Of a DNA stretch of 64,000 nucleotides, positions 53,537 through 62,113 are shown in pieces (the first letter of the stretch is position 1; each line of letters opens with the position of its first letter). The notes below the pieces were generated by a model that was not told the DNA's origin, made no database searches, and saw nothing but the letters and a program-made list of their open reading frames with translations. Made by a program: the position numbers and the translations under genes. The stretch is from the NCBI RefSeq assembly GCF_000380985.1, contig NZ_KB905693.1, forward strand, positions 248,001-312,000. Direction: 5' to 3'. Source of the DNA: Proteiniphilum acetatigenes DSM 18083 (lineage in GTDB: Bacteria > Bacteroidota > Bacteroidia > Bacteroidales > Dysgonomonadaceae).

Positions 53537-54429
53537 TGAAGAATATCTGTAAAATAGCAAGCGTCTCCCTGCTTTTACTTTTGGCATCTTGCATTAAGTC
53601 CGATTACGACACGGAAAACTGTCCGGGATTATACACCATCACTCCTATCGTACCGGTGGAATTGCAACAGAAAAAGAATGAGTTTCTGCCCAATACGAAT
53701 ACCTCTGTGATGTATCCCGGTGGAGAATGGCGCAAGACCGAAGTAGGGCCGGATAATATCCTGGAACTGACCAAAGGACAATACAGAGCCTTTTCCCTGA
53801 AAGGAGAGAACGAGCAGGTAGGATTACACTTCGGAACGGTGGTATCTGTTAGTTCCACCGATGGAGCTGCCGGCGATCCGGGTGACTTTGTAGGAGGCTA
53901 TATCGATTTTAATGTCGATGGTGGATTAGAGGATTGGGGTATCATCAATTACGATGTTCCTACTTATATCCAAACTCGCATACTTACGCTAAAGGTGAAG
54001 ATTGAAGGGCAAAATGCCGATTTGGTGGAATCTGTGACAGCCACTGTAGACGGTATCACCCTCTCCCGTGAACTGCACAACGCCTTTATTGAAAACGGGG
54101 AACGGGATCGTTATCCGGCATTGAGCACAGGTTATGCGGCTTATGCATTGGATGAAGTGGATAAGGACGGCTTTTATACCGATTCGTACCGCCTGTTGGG
54201 ATTGGATGGTAATGCGGACCAGAATCTGGTGTTGACCATTCACTATAAGGATGGTTTCAAGAGAGATTTCAACTATGAGATCGCTGACGATCTTGCTGGT
54301 TTTCATACCAAAGAAGTGACTACCCCTTGGATTATTCGTATTGTGCTTCGTACCGGAGCCGATTTCACTGCCGATATAGAGGATTGGCAAGCGGGGCCCG
54401 AAGAATGGATAGATGTGAAACCGGTCTAA
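53533..54429 (+). CDS. FimB/Mfa2-like fimbrial lipoprotein
   Basis: A 298-residue lipoprotein (lipobox LLASC, Cys20) with two beta-rich halves (about 25-145 and 145-295), as in Mfa2/FimB anchor subunits of type V pili. The N-terminal ENCPGLYTI with a conserved Cys resembles the CP motif after the lipid anchor in this family. It is encoded immediately before the fimbrillin-like proteins and overlaps the DUF3868 gene. It probably anchors the pilus to the outer membrane and limits its length. Subfamily (Mfa2 versus another DUF) is uncertain. Confidence 0.72.
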   Translation: MMKNICKIASVSLLLLLASCIKSDYDTENCPGLYTITPIVPVELQQKKNEFLPNTNTSVMYPGGEWRKTEVGPDNILELTKGQYRAFSLKGENEQVGLHFGTVVSVSSTDGAAGDPGDFVGGYIDFNVDGGLEDWGIINYDVPTYIQTRILTLKVKIEGQNADLVESVTATVDGITLSRELHNAFIENGERDRYPALSTGYAAYALDEVDKDGFYTDSYRLLGLDGNADQNLVLTIHYKDGFKRDFNYEIADDLAGFHTKEVTTPWIIRIVLRTGADFTADIEDWQAGPEEWIDVKPV

Positions 54430-54479
54430 GAATTGTGGCAATTCAATGGTCAGATAGAAAATAAAAACATATAAAACAT

Positions 54480-57400
54480 ATGAAGACATCTTTTTTTAAA
54501 CTTATCTTTTTGAGTGCGATCGCAGCCCTTTTTGCTGTGGCTTGCACGAATGATGTGATACCGCCAAACGCTGAGAATGGCGTGGAAGCCCGTATCTCCG
54601 CCGAGGCGGGGGGACTGTTGAAGTCCGGAGCCGACAATTTGAAGAGCAGTACCCGGGCAACAAATGATGTGTGGGATGAGGGTGATGTGATTGGCGTGAC
54701 GATGGTCAACCCGCAGTCGCTTGAAGTGATCGCTCCTTACCGTAACTTTGGATATACAACTTCCGGCGACGATAAGTTCTCCCCCAACAATGCTTCGCAG
54801 ATCATTTATTTTCCCACCAGCGACGAAGAGGTGGCTTTCAAAGCCTACTATCCGTATAAAAAGGATCTCCCGTCGAACTTGGTGATCCCGGTATCTACCA
54901 AAGACCAAACCAACCTGCCGGATATCGACCTGATGACGGCGGAGCACCTTTCGGGCACCTCCACCAAAGACCCTAACGTGAAATTGCATTTCTATCACCG
55001 TTTGGCAAAGGTGGTGGTGAACCTCTCCACCGATAACGAGAGCATCTCCATCCTCGAGGGAGTAGACGTGACGATGAAGGGCTTGAAGACTGAAGCGAGC
55101 TACGATCTTTTGAGTGAAAGCCTTATTGTGGATAATAACCTTCCTGGTGCGGATATCTCTTTCCCGGTCTCCAATGCGAAGGCAGAAGGGATCATCCTTC
55201 CCCGTCCCGCGGGCGAGGGGGTGGAATTTGTGATCACCACGACTGACGGGGGAAAATATACCGCGGCATTAAGCAGTGATTTCGAATTCAAAGAGGGATA
55301 TGTGCATACTTTCCACCTTCGCTTGAAATCGCCTGCTGAGATAAGCGCCACCATTGAGCCTTGGATTGAAGGGCCCACCCGCCATTTCGATGTGATCCGC
55401 GTGGTTACGGGACTGGGCATTACCAAAGGATTCGAGACGGGACATTCTCTCGATCTGTTCCTGAAAGAAGGAACCGATGGTAAGTTCGGACTCCTTGAGA
55501 ACTTCACATACGAAGGAAATAACAAATGGACCCCCGGATCTCCCATTTATTGGGAAAGTATTACCGGTAGTCCCACTCTGTTTAAAGGAGCCACGATCCT
55601 TGAAAAAGCGCTCAACGACTCGCAGATGGACGATATCCTTATCTCCAAGGAGGTGGAGGTGAGTCCTTATACAGGTGTGAACCTCGAATTGGAGCATGTG
55701 GGCTCTAAAGTAACTGTAGTATTGGAATCTTCCGACGGTACTTTCACTAAAGCCGATTTGGACGCTGCTACGGTGATTCTGCCCAATTACCTGAATTCGG
55801 GTTCTTATAACGATAAAGGGGAATTCGTGCCGGGTACTACCCGCGGGGATATCATCCCCGAAGAAGGCGTGGCCATCTTCCCTCCGCAAACCATTGCCAA
55901 CGGAGAGAATATCCTTACCGTCTCTATCAACGGTCGCCTTTATGAGGTGAAAGCCGACGGAACCGATAATTTTGCATACAAAAAAGGATATGCTTACACG
56001 CTGGTACTTGATGCAAGTAAGGCCAAAGTGGAAATGAGCACAATCATCAAACCTTGGATTGAAGAAACCATAGAGTTTAAAGAGGTGCGCATAGGCGAGG
56101 CTAGCCTTGATAATAACAGTGGTGACTTAGTGGATGGCGATCAACTCTATCTCTTCTCCGGCAATGAGGCCGACCGTATCACCCTTCCCGGTAATTTTGT
56201 TTACAACGAAGCCGCTGATACCTGGACATATAACGGTCCATCGGCACCGCTTTACTGGGAAGACATCCCGGCTGACGGTAATCTCTATGCCTCCATCACC
56301 CGGCCGGCTGTAGATGCCGCCGAGGGTAATAACCAATCGCCCGACTATATCGTGGCTACTCCTATCGTCAATAAGGGAGGAACCGACAATACCGCGTTGA
56401 ACTTCCAATTGGCACATCAGGTGGCGAAAGTGAATGTGATACTCCGTTCCAATACTTATCTCGAAGATAAGCTGCTAGGTGCCAATATCACCTTACCCAA
56501 TTACGCCATTGGCGGTAAGTTGGACAAAGGGGTATATGTGCCGGGCTCAAACAAAGGAACCATCGCACTGGCTAAACCCACCAAAACAAGCGATGCTACC
56601 GAAGTTACCTACAATAGCGCTTCTTACCTGCAACCACAAACCATTGCCATAGGTAAAGACCTGGTGACTATTGAAATTGACGGACGCACCTATACGGTGA
56701 AACCCGAAGATGTGAAGTTGCAAGGGGGAGCCACCGCGGCCGACATCCTTTATGAGGCGGGCAAGGTGACCAACCTCATCATCACCATCGAGAAGACAGG
56801 ATTGAGTGTAAGCGTGGATGTGACCGGATGGACTGAATTGCCTGCCCTTGAGTTCGAAGGCCTCTTCTTCTCCGTATCCAACAAAACTTCCGCAGGTTTT
56901 GAAAATGAGGATCAAATTAAATTTTATAAACTGAATGCTCACGGTGATGCCGTGGATGCTATCAGCAATATATATAAGTATGTCGGCGGCCCCGATAACG
57001 GCACTCTTAGCCCGGTAGGAACTCCCTGGTACAGGGATGATTTCAAAACCGGCGACTTGATAGCCGCCGTATATCCCGCAACTGCTTCCGCGCTTGCAGC
57101 CGGAGAGAATACGTTCAACTGGACGGTAAAGAGTTCTGGAACCACGAATGCTCATGCCGACGATATTATGGTAGCGGCTCCCGTAGCAGACAGGAATTTA
57201 GGTGAAATACAAGCCGAGGGCGATGTGGCTTTTGAGTTCAAACACGTGTTGAGTAAAGTCTCTATCAACCTGATCGCAGGGGAAGGATTCACTTCCGATG
57301 AGATAATGCTTGCCGAGGTTGAGATGAACAACTTCCAATTGTCGGGTATTGTGGATGTAATCAACGGCACAGCCACTCCTGACGGTGCTGCTACTGCCGC

Positions 57401-57683
57401 ATTCACCCCGTCGAAGTTAGACAAGGTCTATTCCGTGACAGGCAAGACCGTCGTGTCGAGCTACGAAGCCTTCGTGATGCCACAAAACATTACTGGCAAT
57501 AGTGTGATGGTTACGGTGAAACTGAATGATGCCGAGTTCCAGGTGAAGTTGCCCGCTGATAAGCTCTTTGCCGCCGGCGCACACAATATGCTGAACCTGA
57601 CTTTAAACAAGACAGGAGTGGAACTCACAGCGTCCATCGTGGATTGGAATAAAGAACCCGATATCGATGTTGAATTACATTAA
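54480..57683 (+). CDS. Four-domain fimbrillin-family lipoprotein (paralogue 1)
   Basis: A 1067-residue lipoprotein (lipobox AVAC, Cys22). After a short linker, the segment SSTRATNDVW contains Arg59, the expected type of trimming site in type V pilins. Four tandem fimbrillin-like domains follow (about 60-300, 300-535, 540-790, 795-1067). Each has an H-x-x-x-K-V strand (FYHRLAKV, LEHVGSKV, LAHQVAKV, FKHVLSKV) and ends in a W motif (IEPWIEG, IKPWIEE, VTGWTEL, IVDWNKE). Typical fimbrillins have one or two domains of about 300-400 residues in all, so this is a very large member. Paralogue of the next gene. Confidence 0.85.
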   Translation: MKTSFFKLIFLSAIAALFAVACTNDVIPPNAENGVEARISAEAGGLLKSGADNLKSSTRATNDVWDEGDVIGVTMVNPQSLEVIAPYRNFGYTTSGDDKFSPNNASQIIYFPTSDEEVAFKAYYPYKKDLPSNLVIPVSTKDQTNLPDIDLMTAEHLSGTSTKDPNVKLHFYHRLAKVVVNLSTDNESISILEGVDVTMKGLKTEASYDLLSESLIVDNNLPGADISFPVSNAKAEGIILPRPAGEGVEFVITTTDGGKYTAALSSDFEFKEGYVHTFHLRLKSPAEISATIEPWIEGPTRHFDVIRVVTGLGITKGFETGHSLDLFLKEGTDGKFGLLENFTYEGNNKWTPGSPIYWESITGSPTLFKGATILEKALNDSQMDDILISKEVEVSPYTGVNLELEHVGSKVTVVLESSDGTFTKADLDAATVILPNYLNSGSYNDKGEFVPGTTRGDIIPEEGVAIFPPQTIANGENILTVSINGRLYEVKADGTDNFAYKKGYAYTLVLDASKAKVEMSTIIKPWIEETIEFKEVRIGEASLDNNSGDLVDGDQLYLFSGNEADRITLPGNFVYNEAADTWTYNGPSAPLYWEDIPADGNLYASITRPAVDAAEGNNQSPDYIVATPIVNKGGTDNTALNFQLAHQVAKVNVILRSNTYLEDKLLGANITLPNYAIGGKLDKGVYVPGSNKGTIALAKPTKTSDATEVTYNSASYLQPQTIAIGKDLVTIEIDGRTYTVKPEDVKLQGGATAADILYEAGKVTNLIITIEKTGLSVSVDVTGWTELPALEFEGLFFSVSNKTSAGFENEDQIKFYKLNAHGDAVDAISNIYKYVGGPDNGTLSPVGTPWYRDDFKTGDLIAAVYPATASALAAGENTFNWTVKSSGTTNAHADDIMVAAPVADRNLGEIQAEGDVAFEFKHVLSKVSINLIAGEGFTSDEIMLAEVEMNNFQLSGIVDVINGTATPDGAATAAFTPSKLDKVYSVTGKTVVSSYEAFVMPQNITGNSVMVTVKLNDAEFQVKLPADKLFAAGAHNMLNLTLNKTGVELTASIVDWNKEPDIDVELH

Positions 57684-57787
57684 ACTCTCGAAACACAGCA
57701 CGTATGATGCCGGATATACCCTGGATCATACCGTTGTGGGAGAGTCCAATTTAGCAAAACCGAGCAAACAATAAATATTGATCAGAT

Positions 57788-60700
57788 ATGAGACATAAAT
57801 CATTTTTAAATATATGTAAATCACTGTTGGGAGGAGCCTTGTTGACCCTGTTGGCCACTGGTTGCAATAGCGAAGACTTCACTCCTTCTACCAACGATGT
57901 GAAAGATGCCGTGGTGCTCACGGGGGGCACCACAATCTCTGTAGATGCCCAATCTACCACCCGTGCCGCCAATGACACATGGGCAGCCGACGACCTGATT
58001 GGCGTCACGATGTTAAGCACGTCAACCCCCACGACACCTATCTATACCAATAACCAGTATAAAGCTGTCGCCGCCGGATCGGGTGATGTAGCTTTCAATC
58101 CCGAAACGGAAGGACAAAAGATGTATTATCCCATCAATGGTAGCGAAGTGACCTTCAAAGCCTATTATCCCTATACAGGACTCACTGATTATCCCAATTA
58201 TCCGGTGAACGTGTCGGGACAAGGCGATATTGCCGCTTTGGATTTGATGACAGCCGTCCATGAGAACAAGGATGGCTCTACAGCCAATAGCAAGGATAAT
58301 AAAGAAGCCCATTTGGTGTTCCATCACCGCCTGACCCTTGTGACGGTCAATCTGCTCACAGAAGCCGGAAGCCCTATTGATTTAGGTGGCAGTCAGTTGG
58401 CAATTAAAGGGATGAAGACCACAGGTAGTTATAACCTGTTGACCGATGTGTTGACACCCGATGCCGCAAGTGTGAATGCCATCAACATCCCATTGTCGAA
58501 CAACACAGGACAAGCCATCCTCTTGCCCCGGGAAGCCGGCGAGGGTGTTACATTTGAAGTAACTACCGACAATGGTGGAGTTTATACCGCAAAAATGGAT
58601 GCCGGCCTCGAATTGAAAGGCGGAACCAAATACACCTTCAACCTCACCCTCAAGACCACGCCGGCGTTGATCACCGCCAGCATTGAAGACTGGACGGACG
58701 GGCCTGTTAGGAATTACGATGTCGTTCATGTTGTGACCGCCCAAGGTGAGAGCGAAGGATTCAAGGAAGACGACGTGCTGAGGCTGTATGCCAAAGATAA
58801 CGGAGATGCTGACTATAGTTATACTAAGGGTGGTTCATTTATCTTCAAAGGATCCAAATGGACCATCGAGAATCCCGTTTATTGGGAAAACTTCACCGGA
58901 CCGGTCGATTTCAGAGCCACTTCGGTGTATGCCGAGAAGCTGAATACCACCCAGATGGACGATTACCTGGTGGGTGAAACCACGGGTGTGGATTTATATA
59001 AAGGAGTACATCTCGAGATGAAGCATGCCGGAACAAAAGTCACGGTGAAACTCTCATCTTCTGACGGCATTTACACGGCTGCGGACCTGCAAGGAGCTAC
59101 CGTGACTTTGCCCGATTATCTCAATACCGGGTCTTTGAATGAAACTACTGGAGCATATACCGTTGGTACCGGCAAGGGAGACATTACCCCCGAAGCGCCG
59201 GGAGCTACCGAGCGGGTAGCCATTTTCCCCGCACAGACTATCGCCGCGAACGACGTGTTGGTAAAAGTGGAAATCAACGGTCACGTGTATGAAGTGAAAG
59301 ACGCCTCAGCGTTTACGTATGAAGCGGGACAGCACCATGAAATACGGTTGAATATTCAAAAGTCGGGGGTGATGCTCACCACCAAATTGGTTGATTGGGT
59401 AGATGGCGACGATCATGAAGCGGAAGTACGGATTGGTATCCCTACTTTAGGAACCAATGAAAATATCCCTGATGGCAGTCAATTGAGACTTTTTACCGAA
59501 GAGACCGTAGGAGCTGAACGGGTTGAAGTACCTGGTTATTTCACCTACAATGCGACGAGCGATAGTTGGAGTTATTCAGTTGCCTCCAATCCTTTGTTCT
59601 GGGAGGTTCTGCCCAGTACGGGAAATATATACGCTTCAATTGAAAACGCCGCGATAAATGGTACAGAGGGTTATAACCAATCGAAAGACTATATCGTCGC
59701 CACGCCGATAGAGAATAAAGGTGGAAAAGGCAATACGGCCGTCCATTTTGAAATGAGTCATGCCGTATCACAGGTGAACGTAACTTTGCGCACTTCCGAC
59801 ACCTATACCGCGGACCAGCTTAAAACAGCTGAAATTACTTTGCCCGGTTATACGATCGGAGGAAGTTTGAACAAGGGTGTATATGTGCAGGGCGCCAATA
59901 CCGGTGATATTCGTCTCGATAACCCCAACAACAATGAAATTTCCACACGTTCCTATTTGCAGGCACAGACCATCCCGGCGGGAGAAATCGTGGCCCGTGT
60001 GAAGATAGGCACTCGGGTTTATGATGTGACATATAATCACGATGTGGAATACAATGCCGGTGAGATCACCCATCTGTTCATCACCATAAAGGGATCGGAA
60101 GTACTGGTAAGTGTGAAGGTGACCGACTGGATCGACCAGACACCTGTGGAGCTTACCTACTCATTCAATGAGAGCCCCACAAGTGTGGAAGGATTTGAAG
60201 TTGGAGACAAGATTACTTTCCACCGTTTGGATAATAATGGAGATGTAATCGAATCGAAAGTATATGTAGTGCAGGAAGTTGAAGGAAAGAAAAAGTTGGT
60301 GGCGGAAGACGGAACCCCATGGTACAGGGACGACTTTGCAACCGGCGACAAGATCGTGGCGGTTTATCCCGATGGAACGCGTACCGGGATTGCATCCGGA
60401 GAAAAGACCTTCGATGTGGATTTGAACGGCAAGACCGATCCTTCCGACCGCACCAATGATATTCTGGTCGCGTCCGATGGAGAGATCGAAGACAAGGATG
60501 CCAATGTGGATCTCACTTTCGATCACATATTGAGTAAGGTGACCGTGAATATTATCCCTGGCGAAGGATTTGCTCCCAATGAGATAAGCGGTGGAAGTCC
60601 GGTGGTAGAGCTTGTGGAATTCATGCAGAAGGGGACAGTGGATATATCCAACGGTACTGTTTCAAATCTATCCGATAACCAGACATTTGAACCTACTCAA

Positions 60701-60964
60701 TTGACTACACCTAATAGCGGTGCCGAATTGAGTTACCAGGCGTTGATCTTGCCTCAAACGAAGGGCTCTACCGGGAATAAAGTCATGTTAGTGAAAATCA
60801 CGCTTGGAGGTGTTGTCTATGAAGCCCAATACGAAGGAGTCTTCACTTTTGAACCAGGTAAAAACCATGTGTTGGATATCACCCTTGCCAAGACGGCATT
60901 GAAACTCTCTGCGACAATCGCGGAATGGGAGCTCGGTACCAAAGGTGATATCACAATTGATTAA
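57788..60964 (+). CDS. Four-domain fimbrillin-family lipoprotein (paralogue 2)
   Basis: A 1058-residue lipoprotein (lipobox ATGC, Cys26) with the same plan as the gene upstream. TTRAANDTW places Arg59 at the same residue number. Four domains carry FHHRLTLV, MKHAGTKV, MSHAVSQV and FDHILSKV, each closed by IEDWTDG, LVDWVDG, VTDWIDQ and IAEWELG. Equivalent domains of the two proteins resemble each other more (GTPWYRDDF, SPDYIVATPI / SKDYIVATPI) than domains within one protein. This points to duplication of the whole four-domain gene. Confidence 0.85.
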   Translation: MRHKSFLNICKSLLGGALLTLLATGCNSEDFTPSTNDVKDAVVLTGGTTISVDAQSTTRAANDTWAADDLIGVTMLSTSTPTTPIYTNNQYKAVAAGSGDVAFNPETEGQKMYYPINGSEVTFKAYYPYTGLTDYPNYPVNVSGQGDIAALDLMTAVHENKDGSTANSKDNKEAHLVFHHRLTLVTVNLLTEAGSPIDLGGSQLAIKGMKTTGSYNLLTDVLTPDAASVNAINIPLSNNTGQAILLPREAGEGVTFEVTTDNGGVYTAKMDAGLELKGGTKYTFNLTLKTTPALITASIEDWTDGPVRNYDVVHVVTAQGESEGFKEDDVLRLYAKDNGDADYSYTKGGSFIFKGSKWTIENPVYWENFTGPVDFRATSVYAEKLNTTQMDDYLVGETTGVDLYKGVHLEMKHAGTKVTVKLSSSDGIYTAADLQGATVTLPDYLNTGSLNETTGAYTVGTGKGDITPEAPGATERVAIFPAQTIAANDVLVKVEINGHVYEVKDASAFTYEAGQHHEIRLNIQKSGVMLTTKLVDWVDGDDHEAEVRIGIPTLGTNENIPDGSQLRLFTEETVGAERVEVPGYFTYNATSDSWSYSVASNPLFWEVLPSTGNIYASIENAAINGTEGYNQSKDYIVATPIENKGGKGNTAVHFEMSHAVSQVNVTLRTSDTYTADQLKTAEITLPGYTIGGSLNKGVYVQGANTGDIRLDNPNNNEISTRSYLQAQTIPAGEIVARVKIGTRVYDVTYNHDVEYNAGEITHLFITIKGSEVLVSVKVTDWIDQTPVELTYSFNESPTSVEGFEVGDKITFHRLDNNGDVIESKVYVVQEVEGKKKLVAEDGTPWYRDDFATGDKIVAVYPDGTRTGIASGEKTFDVDLNGKTDPSDRTNDILVASDGEIEDKDANVDLTFDHILSKVTVNIIPGEGFAPNEISGGSPVVELVEFMQKGTVDISNGTVSNLSDNQTFEPTQLTTPNSGAELSYQALILPQTKGSTGNKVMLVKITLGGVVYEAQYEGVFTFEPGKNHVLDITLAKTALKLSATIAEWELGTKGDITID

Positions 60965-60977
60965 GTAATTTCTAAAG

Positions 60978-62096
60978 ATGTTAGAGATGAAAAGGAAATA
61001 TTATACATATATGGCGGCACTTTGTTCGCTGCTCATTTTTGCGAGTTGCGACAAAGAAGCCATCGATATCCCCGGCACGGAGACGGAGAAGGTGCCAATC
61101 ACCCTCTCCGCGTCTTCCCTTCCGGTATCGGTAGATGTGCAGACAAGGGCGGAGACGATCGATGGAAGAACCATTGGGGTGGTCGCCGCAAATACGGATG
61201 AAACAACCCCTCTTACATCCGTCGATTGGTTCGATTACTATCTCGATCATGTAAAGGCAAGCGGTACAAATACAACATTGAACGGAGAGAAAGAGGTCGC
61301 TTTTTCTCCTGCCCAATATTGGCCGTTCAATCCCGCCGAATACCTGGCTTTCGTGGCTTACAGTCCGTACCATGGGACTAACGGTGATAGCAGGGTAGAA
61401 CGAGTGAGCGGGACCAACACATTAAAGGTCACAGCCAATGGAAATTCTTTTCCCGATTTTCTTTATACCGAGCCGGTTGGCCCGTATAACAAAGAAACAG
61501 CAAAGGCGGCAACAGATAAAGCCATCGGCTTAGGGGAATTTCAACACGCCATGGCAAAGCTCGATATACAGGTGAAATTGGTGGATAAAGATGGGGTAGA
61601 AATTCCGGCAGCGAATTTCCCTAATCCGAACCGATTGAGGATTGCGGAGCTGAGAGTATCGACGGAGGTGAAAAACGGGGAGTTCGATTTACTTCAGACA
61701 ACATCTCCCAAAGCATGGACGAACCTGGATGCGACAGGTCCTAAAGAGATAGTGCGTACTCACATCAGTTCGTTAATAACACTGACGGCGACACTTCCCA
61801 CTTATACAAACTGTTTCTTGCTGCCGGGTACGGAGGAAAAGAGTTATGTGTCGATCAAGATTCAGGAACTACACCCAACTACCAACACTGTTGTCAATGA
61901 AGTCTTGAGAGAGGCTAAAATCACAGAGTTTGAGGTCTCCAGTGGGGTAGGCGCCAAACTCGAAATGGGTAAAACCACGTTGCTGACCATTAAGGTGAAA
62001 TATGTGCCTATTCCGGATCCCGATACAGATGTCATTCTTGAAGGACAGTTGGTGGAATGGGATTATAAAGGTGAAAGTACCGTTACGATTGAATGA
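60978..62096 (+). CDS. Fimbrillin-family lipoprotein, two-domain size
   Basis: A 372-residue lipoprotein (lipobox IFASC, Cys24) with the segment DVQTRAETID (Arg57) resembling the trimming site of the two larger fimbrillins. The body has fimbrillin strands (WPFNPAEYLAFVAYSPYHG, LGEFQHAMAKLDIQVKL) and ends in VEWDYKGESTVTIE, so it is the normal size of a major or minor pilin. ATG 60987 is an alternative start. It lies 13 bp after the previous gene and 17 bp before the next. Confidence 0.83.
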   Translation: MLEMKRKYYTYMAALCSLLIFASCDKEAIDIPGTETEKVPITLSASSLPVSVDVQTRAETIDGRTIGVVAANTDETTPLTSVDWFDYYLDHVKASGTNTTLNGEKEVAFSPAQYWPFNPAEYLAFVAYSPYHGTNGDSRVERVSGTNTLKVTANGNSFPDFLYTEPVGPYNKETAKAATDKAIGLGEFQHAMAKLDIQVKLVDKDGVEIPAANFPNPNRLRIAELRVSTEVKNGEFDLLQTTSPKAWTNLDATGPKEIVRTHISSLITLTATLPTYTNCFLLPGTEEKSYVSIKIQELHPTTNTVVNEVLREAKITEFEVSSGVGAKLEMGKTTLLTIKVKYVPIPDPDTDVILEGQLVEWDYKGESTVTIE

Positions 62097-62113
62097 TATA
62101 AAGGATAAAGAAT

